A DNA stretch of 64,000 bases, from NCBI GenBank assembly GCA_963761735.1, contig CAVXHQ010000003.1, forward strand, positions 992,001-1,056,000, in the 5' to 3' direction. The notes under the pieces are model-generated. The model made no database searches. It was given only the letters and a program-made list of their open reading frames with translations, and was not told where the DNA came from. Source of the stretch: CAVXHQ01 sp963761735 (GTDB taxonomy: Bacteria > Pseudomonadota > Alphaproteobacteria > Rhodobacterales > Rhodobacteraceae). Made by a program: the position numbers and the translations under genes. The first letter of the stretch is position 1; the number at the start of each line of letters is the position of its first letter. Shown one piece after another: positions 36,121 to 43,092 of the stretch.

Positions 36121-36150
36121 TGAAGGTTGCCCGCCCGACTGAAGGTTGCC
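36121..36150. repeat. Short direct repeat after the thioesterase stop
   Basis: TGAAGGTTGCC occurs at 36121 and 36140 (19-base spacing); the first copy includes the stop codon. No function apparent. Confidence 0.5.
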
Positions 36151-36200
36151 GGTGCCGGCAAAGGGTGCCCAATCTTTCAAAAGCGGCTGCCCGCGCGCGA

Positions 36201-36237
36201 GGCACGCGTCGGGCGGCGGCCCGTGATAACGCGTGCC
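36201..36237. terminator. Nested stem-loop downstream of the thioesterase remnant
   Basis: Outer arms GGCACGCGT / ACGCGTGCC (9 bp, perfect) enclose an inner CGGGC-ggcg-GCCCG stem. No U-run follows, so it is a weak intrinsic terminator or an mRNA structure. It lies between the thioesterase remnant and the MFS gene. Confidence 0.4.
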
Positions 36238-36371
36238 TGCTGCAACGGCTTGTCCGGTGCGGTTTGCGCGGGCCCGGTACGCAGCGGGCCGCCGTGCAGA
36301 CAGGCGTAGTTTTTCTTGCCACGCCAATGGTTTTGCGCCTTTGTCGGCGCTGAACCAAGAGAGCGGCCCCG

Positions 36372-37739
36372 ATGGCGACGATCAGGCAGAAACGGATCTG
36401 GGGCTGGATGCTCTTCGACTGGGCGCAGCAGCCGTTCTATACGCTTGGGCTGACGTTCATCTTCGGCCCCTATTTCGCCTTTGTCGCCACGGAATATTAC
36501 ATGTCTCTTGGCCTGACCGAGGCGGCGTCGGACGCACGCGCCCAATCGGTCTGGTCGGCGGGGCAATCCATCGCGGGCCTGATTATCGCGTTCAGCGCGC
36601 CGCTTTTCGGCGCCTGGGCCGACCGGTCGGGGCGCAAACTGCCGTGGATCGTGTTCTTTTCGGGGATCTTTCTGATCGCCACCTCGTCGATGTGGTTCCT
36701 CACGCCCGATGGCGCGAACCTGATCCTGATCCTCGTGGTCTTTTATGTCGGTTTCATCGCCGCCGAGACGGTGCTCAATTTCACCAACGCCGTCCTGCCC
36801 TCGCTGGGCAACCGCAACGAGGTGGGGCGCATATCGGGGTCGGGGGCGGCGCTGGGCTATTGGGCCGGGGTCGTGTCACTGTTCATCATGCTGCTGTTGT
36901 TCGTGGAAAACGAGGCGACGGGCCTCACCATCCTGGGCAATCCGCCACTGTTCTTTGACGCGGGCAACATGGAAGGCACGCGGTTTTCCGGGCCGTTCAT
37001 CGCGATCTGGTACGCGGTGTTCATGATCCCGTTCCTGATCTGGGTCCGCGACGGGCCGCGCAAGACACCCGAAAAAACGACGCTGGCCAAGGCCTGGGCC
37101 GATCTGAAAGTGACATTGCGGGCCGTGGTCAAGCGCAAGAGCCTGCTGAATTTCCTGCTGTCCTCGATGCTGTACCGCGACGCGCTCAACGCGCTGTACG
37201 CGTTCGGCGGGGTCTATGCGAAACTGGTGCTGAACTGGGAAACCATCAACATCGGCATCTTCGGGATCATCGGGGCGATCACCGCCGCCATCGCCACATG
37301 GGCGGGCGGGCTGGCCGATCAGCGGTACGGCCCGAAACCGGTGATCCGCATCGGCATCGTCATCCTTATCGCGGTGTCGAGCGTCATCGTCGGCATGTCG
37401 CGCACGCAGATCTTCGGCTTCCCGCTGCCCGCGGACTCGTTCCTGCCGGATGCGATTTTCTTCGTCTGCGGCGCGCTGATCGGTGGGTCCGGCGGCGCTC
37501 TGTATGCCGCGTCGCGCTCGATGATGGTGCGCCATACCACGCCGGGCCGCCCGGCCGAGGCGTTTGGCCTGTTCGCGCTGACGGGCAAGGCGACGGCCTT
37601 CGTGGCTCCGGCGCTGATCTTCGTGTTCACGGTCATGACCGGGTCCAATCAACTCGGGTTTCTGCCGGTCATCTTTCTTTTCCTCGCGGGTCTGATCATG
37701 CTACGATCGGTGAACAAAGACGGAGATCAACCCGCATGA
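36372..37739 (+). CDS. MFS transporter, UMF1/Atg22-like family
   Basis: A 455-residue 12-helix permease of the UMF1 (unknown major facilitator 1) family. The N-terminal GWMLFDWAQQPFYTLGLTFIF block and GAWADRSGRKLPWI in the first cytoplasmic loop are typical; GGLADQRYGPKP is the matching loop in the second half. The substrate is unknown; fungal Atg22 relatives export amino acids from the vacuole. The stop overlaps the mepA ATG (ATGA), so these are cotranscribed. Confidence 0.88.
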   Translation: MATIRQKRIWGWMLFDWAQQPFYTLGLTFIFGPYFAFVATEYYMSLGLTEAASDARAQSVWSAGQSIAGLIIAFSAPLFGAWADRSGRKLPWIVFFSGIFLIATSSMWFLTPDGANLILILVVFYVGFIAAETVLNFTNAVLPSLGNRNEVGRISGSGAALGYWAGVVSLFIMLLLFVENEATGLTILGNPPLFFDAGNMEGTRFSGPFIAIWYAVFMIPFLIWVRDGPRKTPEKTTLAKAWADLKVTLRAVVKRKSLLNFLLSSMLYRDALNALYAFGGVYAKLVLNWETINIGIFGIIGAITAAIATWAGGLADQRYGPKPVIRIGIVILIAVSSVIVGMSRTQIFGFPLPADSFLPDAIFFVCGALIGGSGGALYAASRSMMVRHTTPGRPAEAFGLFALTGKATAFVAPALIFVFTVMTGSNQLGFLPVIFLFLAGLIMLRSVNKDGDQPA

Positions 37740-38692
37740 GACCCTCACATTACACCCTGAAACGTGCCGGAGCCGGCCTTGCCCTGCTGCTCGCCGTTGC
37801 CGGTTGCCGATCCGACGTGCCCGTGGCCGCCGCGAGCGTTGCGGCAGCCACGCTGTTGCCCGCCGCCGTATCGACGCAGAACGCCGGCGACAGCCGGGTC
37901 GCGAAATTCCTGTTCAGCGCGATCGAGCGCGGGTCGGCGCAGGCCTCCGAAGCTATCGGTTTCTATTCGCGCGGCTGTCAGGCGGGTGCCGTTGCCCTGC
38001 CCGAAACCGGCGCGACGTGGCAGGCGATGCGTCTGTCGCGCAACCGCAACTGGGGGCAGCCGATCCTCGTCGATTTCATCCAGGACCTGAGCCGGTTTGC
38101 GGCCACACAGCCCGGCTGGTCCGGTCTGTACGTCGGCGACATGAGCCAGCCGCGCGGCGGCCCGATGCTGACCGGGCACGCCAGCCACCAGACCGGCCTG
38201 GATGCCGATATCTGGATGCTGCCACCGACACGACTGGACCTGAGTTGTCAGGAACGCGAGGACCTGTCGTCGGTCTCCCTGCGCCGGGCCGAGGGCGCCT
38301 ATGTCAATTCGGCGTGGACGCCTGCGAATGAGGCGATCATCCGTGCCGCCGCCAGCGATCCGCGCGTCGAGCGGATTTTCGTGTTCCCCGGTGCCAAGGT
38401 CGCGATGTGCGACAACGCCACCGGCGATACCTCGTGGCTGCGGCAGGTGCGCCCCTGGTACGGCCATTACTCTCATTTCCATGTCCGGCTGCGCTGTCCG
38501 GCGGGCGCCACCAACTGCGAGCCGCAGGATCCGCCGCCCGCCGGTGACGGCTGCGAGGATGCGCGGCAATGGCAGCGCAATATCCTCAACCCGCCGCCAC
38601 CCGATCCCGATTTCGTCGCCCCGCCGCCACGGCCCGAGATCACCATGGCGCGCCTGCCCGGATTGTGCACGAGCGTGCTGAACAGCGACTGA
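37736..38692 (+). CDS. mepA: Penicillin-insensitive murein endopeptidase MepA (predicted lipoprotein)
   Basis: A 318-residue M74 metallopeptidase that cuts D-alanyl-meso-DAP cross-links of peptidoglycan. Zinc-site motifs GHASHQTGLDAD and YGHYSHFHVRLRCP are intact, and six or more Cys suggest the usual disulfides. The signal peptide ends VAGC (Cys24), a lipobox not present in soluble E. coli MepA, so it is probably membrane-anchored. It overlaps the MFS gene by ATGA; a phytase-like gene follows after four bases. Confidence 0.92.
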   Translation: MRPSHYTLKRAGAGLALLLAVAGCRSDVPVAAASVAAATLLPAAVSTQNAGDSRVAKFLFSAIERGSAQASEAIGFYSRGCQAGAVALPETGATWQAMRLSRNRNWGQPILVDFIQDLSRFAATQPGWSGLYVGDMSQPRGGPMLTGHASHQTGLDADIWMLPPTRLDLSCQEREDLSSVSLRRAEGAYVNSAWTPANEAIIRAAASDPRVERIFVFPGAKVAMCDNATGDTSWLRQVRPWYGHYSHFHVRLRCPAGATNCEPQDPPPAGDGCEDARQWQRNILNPPPPDPDFVAPPPRPEITMARLPGLCTSVLNSD

Positions 38693-38696
38693 TACG

Positions 38697-39578
38697 ATGA
38701 CCCGTTCCTTGTCCGCCTGCCTGCTGTGCGGGTTTCTCGTTGCGTGCCGCATCGCACCCGCACAGGCGGACGCCGTCCTGATCGGAACTTTCGCGTGGAA
38801 TCTGGACGACGCACGCTTCGGTGGAATTTCGGGGATCGAGGTGTCGGCGGACGGGGCGACGTTCGTGGCGGTCGGCGACCGGTCGTTCACCATCGAGGGC
38901 CGGTTCGTCCGCAATGGCGGCCCTGCGGCGCCTGTCACCGGCATCGAAGCAGGACCGATTATGCCGCTTGGCGACGGGGCAGGTGGTACCGTGACGGGTC
39001 CGCGCGGTGATAGCGAAGGCATCGCGGTCGACGCCGTGGGCAACCGCTATCTCTCGTTCGAGGGGCCGGACCCCCGGGTGCGGATCGAGTCCGGACCGGA
39101 CGGCGTTCCTGCGGCGCTCCCCCGCAACCCGGCCTTTGCACAATATCCGCCCAACAGTTCGCTCGAGGCGCTGGCCGTCGGTCCGGACGGCGTATTATAC
39201 ACGATCCCCGAACGCTCGGGGATGTTCTCGCGGCCGTTCCCCGTTTATCGCCTGCGGAACGGGGTCTGGGACGTGGCGTTCACGATACCGCGTATCGGCG
39301 CGTTCCTCGTTTCCGGGGCCGATATTGGCCCTGACGGGCGGTTTTACGTCCTCGAGCGGGATTTCACCGGCTATGGCTTTCGCACGCGGGTGCGACGGTT
39401 CGCGATGGACGGGACGGACGAAGAAGTGGTGCTGCAAACCGGTGCGCTGACCCACGACAACCTCGAGGGGATCTCGGTCTGGGACGACGGTACCGGCATC
39501 CGACTGACGATGGTCTCGGACGATAATTTCCGGTTCTTTCAGCGGACCGAGATCGTCGAATACCGGGTGGACCGCTGA
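38697..39578 (+). CDS. Exported esterase-like/phytase-like beta-propeller protein
   Basis: A 293-residue exported protein of the phytase-like (esterase-like activity) family: ISGIEVSADGATFVAVGDR, GDSEGIAVDAVGNRYLSFE, NSSLEALAVGPDGVLYTIPE, GADIGPDGRFYVLERDF and HDNLEGISVWDDG, the repeated blades of a small beta-propeller. The N-terminus can be read as a signal peptidase I site (AQA-DA near 25) or a lipobox (LVAC, Cys17). Substrate unknown. Cotranscribed with mepA. Confidence 0.85.
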   Translation: MTRSLSACLLCGFLVACRIAPAQADAVLIGTFAWNLDDARFGGISGIEVSADGATFVAVGDRSFTIEGRFVRNGGPAAPVTGIEAGPIMPLGDGAGGTVTGPRGDSEGIAVDAVGNRYLSFEGPDPRVRIESGPDGVPAALPRNPAFAQYPPNSSLEALAVGPDGVLYTIPERSGMFSRPFPVYRLRNGVWDVAFTIPRIGAFLVSGADIGPDGRFYVLERDFTGYGFRTRVRRFAMDGTDEEVVLQTGALTHDNLEGISVWDDGTGIRLTMVSDDNFRFFQRTEIVEYRVDR

Positions 39579-39623
39579 GGGGCCGGGTGATACGCCACAT
39601 GCCTTTCGGACAGGAGTGCTGAC

Positions 39624-40079
39624 ATGACCCTCAACGTCTATCTTTCGGGCGAAATCCACACCGGCTGGCGCGACGAGATCGCGACAGGCGCGAAGGCCGC
39701 TGGCCTCGACGTGACGTTTTCGGCCCCCGTGACCGACCATGCGGCCTCGGACGATTGCGGCGTGGCGATCCTTGGCCCCGAGGAGAGCAAGTTCTGGCAT
39801 GACCACAAGAGTGCCAAGCTGAACGCGATGCGCACACGAAAGGGGATCGCGGACGCGGATATCGTCGTCGTGCGGTTCGGCGAGCAATACAAGCAGTGGA
39901 ACGCCGCCTTCGAGGCGGGCATGGCCACGGCGCTGGGCGTGTCGCTGATCGTGATGCACGGGCCGGACCATCAGCACCCGCTGAAAGAGATCGACGCCGC
40001 CGCCCTCGCCGTCGCCGAAACGCCCGCGCAGGTCGTCCAGATGCTGACCTATATCGAGACAGGCGCGCTGTCCGGTTAG
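39624..40079 (+). CDS. ytoQ: YtoQ family protein
   Basis: A 151-residue protein matching the YtoQ family (nucleoside 2-deoxyribosyltransferase-like fold): LNVYLSGEIHTGWRDEI, FSAPVTDHAASDDCG, FWHDHKSAKLNAMRTR and DADIVVVRFGEQYKQWNAAFEAG. Family function is unproven; nucleotide-sugar hydrolase-like activity is suspected from the fold. ATG at 39624 has CAGGAG upstream. Confidence 0.9.
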   Translation: MTLNVYLSGEIHTGWRDEIATGAKAAGLDVTFSAPVTDHAASDDCGVAILGPEESKFWHDHKSAKLNAMRTRKGIADADIVVVRFGEQYKQWNAAFEAGMATALGVSLIVMHGPDHQHPLKEIDAAALAVAETPAQVVQMLTYIETGALSG

Positions 40080-40308
40080 ACCGCGCGATCTGGGCGTGTC
40101 AGGACGCTGGCTGGTTTCGGTGTCCCGGCAGGCTGCACGGTCGGCCCGATCATTTTCGTGGCGGCCCGGCGGCGCAGCCAGACACGGCGATCGGGCTGGC
40201 GCCTCAGGCTCATCGGTCGGACTGGACGGGGCAGGGGGGCGGTGCTAGGCGGTGCTGCCCGATGATCGGGTCAAGTGCCGCACCCTTGTCAAAACGGACC
40301 CATTCATC

Positions 40309-40935
40309 ATGCATCTGCTACCTGCCATCCTCGCCATGGGCGTCGTCGTCACCGCCTCCAACATCGGGGTGCAGTTCCTGCTTCTCGACGGTCTGCTGAC
40401 CTGGGGCGCGTTTACCTATCCGCTGGCGTTCCTTGTCACCGACATCACCAACCGGCTCTATGGCGCGCCCGCCGCGCGGCGGGTCGTGCTGGCCGGATTT
40501 GCCGTGGGCATCCTCTGTTCGGCCATCGGCACGCAGGTGATGACGGAATTCGGCCCCGCCGTCGTGCTGCGCGTCGCCGTCGCCTCAGGCGTCGCGTTCC
40601 TTCTGGCACAGATGGTCGATATCGGCGTCTTTGCGCGTCTGCGCGCCGGGCGCTGGTGGACGGCGCCGCTGGTGTCGACGCTCGTCTCCTCGACGCTCGA
40701 CACCGTGCTGTTCTTTACCGTCGCGTTCTCGGCCAGCGTCGCGCTGTTCGGCGCGGATGCCAACGCGGCCATTGCCTGGGCGCAGGGCCCCGCGCCATTG
40801 CTGACGGTCGGGCCCGAGGTGCCGCTCTGGATCTCGCTCGCCGTTGCGGACTGGGGCGTCAAGATCGCGGTGGCAGCCCTCGCGCTGATCCCGTTCCGCC
40901 TGATCACCGGGCAAAAACCGCGCAGTCTGGCGTGA
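40309..40935 (+). CDS. yhhQ: Queuosine precursor transporter (YhhQ family)
   Basis: A 208-residue integral membrane protein with about six helices and the family block YPLAFLVTDITNRLYG, followed by PAARRVVLAGF. YhhQ imports preQ0/preQ1 for queuosine synthesis. ATG 40309 gives the usual short N-terminus; an in-frame ATG at 40252 would add 19 residues. No convincing Shine-Dalgarno or preQ1 riboswitch fold is visible upstream. A direct repeat GGCGGTGCT precedes the gene near 40239-40256. Confidence 0.9.
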   Translation: MHLLPAILAMGVVVTASNIGVQFLLLDGLLTWGAFTYPLAFLVTDITNRLYGAPAARRVVLAGFAVGILCSAIGTQVMTEFGPAVVLRVAVASGVAFLLAQMVDIGVFARLRAGRWWTAPLVSTLVSSTLDTVLFFTVAFSASVALFGADANAAIAWAQGPAPLLTVGPEVPLWISLAVADWGVKIAVAALALIPFRLITGQKPRSLA

Positions 40936-41006
40936 CACGAAATTCGTGCCTGAATTAATTTGACATACACGCCCGATGTGCGAACGTGATCCCATCAGAA
41001 ACATTT

Positions 41007-41146
41007 GAAAGGAGGTGATCCAGTGTCGAGAAAGAGATTGGAGAAGTGCGTCGGGACAGCTTGGGGGAAGACGATCTAGGGCAGACCCTGGTGACCCAAC
41101 CCTCGGGTGGACACGTCTAACCGACCCCACCTCCTGGACTTTCGAG
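41007..41146 (+). ncRNA. Leader/sRNA-like locus with extreme Shine-Dalgarno and matching anti-SD
   Basis: Bases 41007-41023 (GAAAGGAGGTGATCCAG) are the reverse complement of the 3' end of bacterial 16S rRNA over 17 bases, far beyond a normal ribosome site. A second segment, CACCTCCT at 41128-41135, can pair with AGGAGGTG at 41010-41017 over 8 bases, so the RNA could hide or expose its own site. A tiny ORF and a strong terminator complete the unit. I do not recognise a named RNA family. Confidence 0.5.
41023..41079 (+). CDS. Putative 18-codon leader peptide behind an extended SD
   Basis: GTG at 41023 lies 7 bases after AGGAGG and opens VSRKRLEKCVGTAWGKTI, then TAG at 41077. The product is basic with one Cys and one Trp. 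It is too short to classify; its support is the extraordinary ribosome site and spacing. It could be a regulatory leader whose translation controls the downstream hairpin/terminator. Confidence 0.45.
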   Translation: MSRKRLEKCVGTAWGKTI

Positions 41147-41147
41147 A

Positions 41148-41176
41148 GGGCCGTTCCCAAGAGGGGCGGCCCTTTT
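41148..41176 (+). terminator. Intrinsic terminator after the leader-like locus
   Basis: GGGCCG (41148-41153) pairs with CGGCCC (41167-41172), with an inner CCC/GGG pairing across AAGA, followed by TTTT. A clean rho-independent terminator for the plus strand. Confidence 0.85.
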
Positions 41177-41224
41177 CCCGTAGATGCAGCGCCCCGCTCA
41201 AGACACGGGCGAGCCGCCCCGTTT

Positions 41225-41273
41225 CCTCTCATCCTGCCGCAAATATCCCGGGGGTGCGGGGGCTGGCCCCCGC
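41225..41273. repeat. Dispersed CAAATATCCC-hairpin repeat, copy 4
   Basis: Plus strand CTCTCATCCT GCCGCAAATA TCCCGGGGGT followed by a perfect GCGGGGGC/GCCCCCGC hairpin (41256-41273). It lies 50 bases before arfB. Same orientation as the other copies although the neighbouring genes run on the plus strand. Confidence 0.7.
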
Positions 41274-41324
41274 TGTTTTGCTCACGGCAAGCGATGCCTT
41301 CCTCCTCCGACCGGACCCCGCCTC

Positions 41325-41744
41325 ATGCCTCTCGTCATAGACACCATCACGATCGAGGACTGGGAACTGGTCGAGCAGTTCGTGCGCGCCTCCGGTCCCG
41401 GCGGGCAGAATGTCAACAAGGTCTCGACGGCGGTTGAACTTCGGTTCGAGGCCGAACGATCTCCTGCCCTGCCCGAACCGGTCAAACGCCGGTTACGCCG
41501 AATCGCGGGCAGCAAATGGACGGACGGCGGCGCCATCATCGTGTTCGTTCAGGATACCCGCAGTCAGGCCCGCAACCGCGAGATCGCGCGGGACCGGCTG
41601 GCGCAGATGATCCGCAAGGCCCTCGTGCCGCCCAAGCGCCGCGTGGCGACGAAACCGACCTACGGCTCCGTCAAACGGCGGCTGACGGCCAAGAAGGTGC
41701 GCGGACAGGTCAAGGCGCTGCGCGGATCCGTCGACCCCGACTAG
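41325..41744 (+). CDS. arfB: Ribosome-rescue peptidyl-tRNA hydrolase ArfB
   Basis: A 139-residue release-factor-like protein with the catalytic GGQ (residues 26-28 in ASGPGGQNVNKVST) and a basic C-terminal tail (PPKRRVATKPTYGSVKRRLTAKK) that enters the empty mRNA channel of stalled ribosomes. It frees non-stop ribosomes as backup to tmRNA. ATG 41325 matches the family N-terminus; the frame upstream to 41184 crosses an intergenic repeat. Confidence 0.93.
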   Translation: MPLVIDTITIEDWELVEQFVRASGPGGQNVNKVSTAVELRFEAERSPALPEPVKRRLRRIAGSKWTDGGAIIVFVQDTRSQARNREIARDRLAQMIRKALVPPKRRVATKPTYGSVKRRLTAKKVRGQVKALRGSVDPD

Positions 41745-42071
41745 ATCCTGCGCGAACGCCGCTGTCGGATCGACGTTTCTTTTCCATCGTCATGACGCTC
41801 TGGTTGCGACACTGCGGCGACGGCATGCAGTATGGCGCGCCCTCTCGCGAAACACGGTCCTCCCAAAGCCTATTTTCCCGCCCATGCGCCGCGTTGCCGA
41901 TTGCCGTGGCGAACCGGCGGCCGCGATGCAGGCAAGACGCGGGGCCCGGCATCGTGGGCGCCGAAACGCAGGTCCGGATTATTGCCTGCCTTGCACCGGA
42001 ACCATTCAAGCGAACCAAGGTTCGTCATCCAAGGAGCGCTTTTGCGTCACGCCACCCACAAGGAGCCAAAA
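41745..42071. other. Intergenic region before the envelope-stress cluster
   Basis: No gene supported. A possible ECF-sigma promoter is near the downstream end. The strong ribosome site AAGGAG at 42060-42065 belongs to the 22-residue gene. Confidence 0.5.
41998..42022 (+). promoter_or_regulatory. Possible ECF-sigma (GGAAC-type) promoter
   Basis: GGAAC (41998-42002), 16 bases, then GGTT (42019-42022), resembling the GGAAC-N16/17-cGTT pattern of stress ECF sigma factors. The start point would be about 40 bases before the 22-codon gene. Position and stress-like content of the downstream genes support it; the -10 is imperfect. Confidence 0.3.
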
Positions 42072-42140
42072 ATGCACAACGTTTTCTATCTTATCGGCGT
42101 GATCGTCGTCGTTCTGGCCGTCATCGGCCTGGTATTTTGA
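42072..42140 (+). CDS. 22-residue single-pass membrane peptide
   Basis: ATG 42072 follows CAAGGAGCC at ideal spacing. The product is one hydrophobic helix (FYLIGVIVVVLAVIGLVF) with a short MHN lead, a typical bacterial micro-membrane protein. It begins the run of envelope-related genes and ends 20 bases before the next start. Function unknown; such peptides often modulate membrane enzymes or transporters. Confidence 0.7.
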   Translation: MHNVFYLIGVIVVVLAVIGLVF

Positions 42141-42160
42141 GCCCCAAACGGAGATCTGAT

Positions 42161-42694
42161 ATGACATCCCCCAAAAATCCGCAGACCGGCCAGCAGACGG
42201 CCCCGCAGACGTCGGATGCCGCTTCACTGACCGACAAGACCAAGCAGGCCGCTTCGGATGCGGCGTCACAGGCAAAGGATGCGGCGCAGTCGGTTGCGTC
42301 CGACGCGGCGCAGGCCGCGAAAACCCACGCCGATGCGGCCAGATCGTCGGCTGCCGACGAGGCGTCGGGCATCGCCTCTGCCCTGCGCACCGCCGCCGAC
42401 GAGATGCGCAGCGGTTCGCCCCAGGAGCGCACCCTTGGCCAGATTGCCGAAGGATTTGCCGACGCCTCCGAGGCGATTCGTGACAAGGACATGGGCACCA
42501 TGGTGCGGGACGTCACCGATTTCGCACGCCACAACCCGCTGGTGTTTCTCGGCGGTGCGGCTTTGCTCGGCTTTGCCGCGACACGGTTTGCCAGGGCGTC
42601 GGGCGGTGCAGCCTCCGCGACGCGCCAGCCCCGTTCGCAGCCGCCCGTGCAACAGACGTCACCCTATGACTATTCCGGCGGAGATCTGACATGA
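42161..42694 (+). CDS. LEA-like Ala-rich protein with C-terminal membrane helix
   Basis: A 177-residue protein. Residues about 15-75 are Ala/Ser/Lys/Asp-rich with 11-mer-like repeats (ASDAASQAKDAAQSVASDAAQAAK), resembling desiccation/LEA proteins. Residues about 125-150 (ARHNPLVFLGGAALLGFAATRF) are a DUF883/ElaB-type membrane anchor. In related bacteria such genes are stress- or nutrient-deprivation-induced. The ATG at 42161 has GGAGAT upstream; the stop overlaps the next start (ATGA). Confidence 0.75.
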   Translation: MTSPKNPQTGQQTAPQTSDAASLTDKTKQAASDAASQAKDAAQSVASDAAQAAKTHADAARSSAADEASGIASALRTAADEMRSGSPQERTLGQIAEGFADASEAIRDKDMGTMVRDVTDFARHNPLVFLGGAALLGFAATRFARASGGAASATRQPRSQPPVQQTSPYDYSGGDLT

Positions 42695-43092
42695 GCGATA
42701 CCAACCCCAGCAAAAGCACGGGCAACCTGTTGTCCGACGCAATGAGCAATGTCAGCGGTCTGGTGCGCAGCGAGGTTGACCTTGCGCGCGCCGAGATCGG
42801 CGAAAACGTGAGCCGAGCGGGTATGGCCGTCGGTATCATCGCCGGTGCCGCCATAATTGCGCTCGTCGCGCTGAACGTGCTGGCCGCTGCCCTCGTGGCT
42901 GCCTTGACCGAGGCCGGGCTCGACGCCGGCTGGTCGGCGCTGATCGTCGGTGTCGTGCTGGCAATCGTCGCCTATCTGCTGATCGCCAAAGGCGTGAATG
43001 ACCTCAAACTCTCAAGCCTGGCACCGACACGGACGGCCAGGAACGTCCGGCGCGATGCCGCAGCCGTAAAGGATGCCTACGATGACAAATGA
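42691..43092 (+). CDS. Holin superfamily III-like (PF07332) membrane protein
   Basis: A 133-residue protein with an amphipathic N-terminus (GLVRSEVDLARAEIGEN) and two helices (about residues 48-70 and 82-100). It belongs to the actinobacteriophage-holin-III-like family common in non-phage stress clusters. No phage genes are nearby, so lysis is unlikely. It overlaps both neighbours (ATGA upstream, 11 bases downstream), indicating tight coupling. Confidence 0.8.
   Translation: MSDTNPSKSTGNLLSDAMSNVSGLVRSEVDLARAEIGENVSRAGMAVGIIAGAAIIALVALNVLAAALVAALTEAGLDAGWSALIVGVVLAIVAYLLIAKGVNDLKLSSLAPTRTARNVRRDAAAVKDAYDDK

Larger units (their letters stand above)
34426..36123 (+). pseudogene. Acyl-CoA thioesterase-like (THEM6/4HBT) gene split by an IS110 element
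   Basis: The 5' part (34426-34484, MYPFVRLAKDMLLARRQSP) and the 3' part (35640-36123, starting at the third base of a Leu codon and reading GILGTHVSHHRCWPQDIDLF) join in frame when 34485-35639 is removed. The joined frame is 181 codons including the stop. The joined protein matches hotdog-fold thioesterases with RCWPxDID and NNGR motifs. As it stands the gene is broken: the 5' frame meets TGA at 34492-34494 inside the element. A remnant from ATG 35701 could give 140 residues lacking the N-terminal hotdog strand, so is probably inactive. Confidence 0.88.

Noticed and set aside
35701..36123. Independent 140-residue gene starting at ATG 35701
   Set aside because: It is the 3' part of the thioesterase frame broken by the IS; the joined frame explains it better and no ribosome site precedes ATG 35701.
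40200..40308. preQ1 riboswitch before the YhhQ gene
   Set aside because: No aptamer pattern of known preQ1 classes could be traced; only a GGCGGTGCT direct repeat is present.
41007..41023. Remnant of a 16S rRNA gene
   Set aside because: Only 17 bases match, in antisense, ending exactly where a ribosome site plus start codon fits; flanking bases diverge from rRNA.
42691..43092. Prophage lysis gene (holin)
   Set aside because: No phage structural, integrase or endolysin genes nearby; the family is common in bacterial stress clusters.
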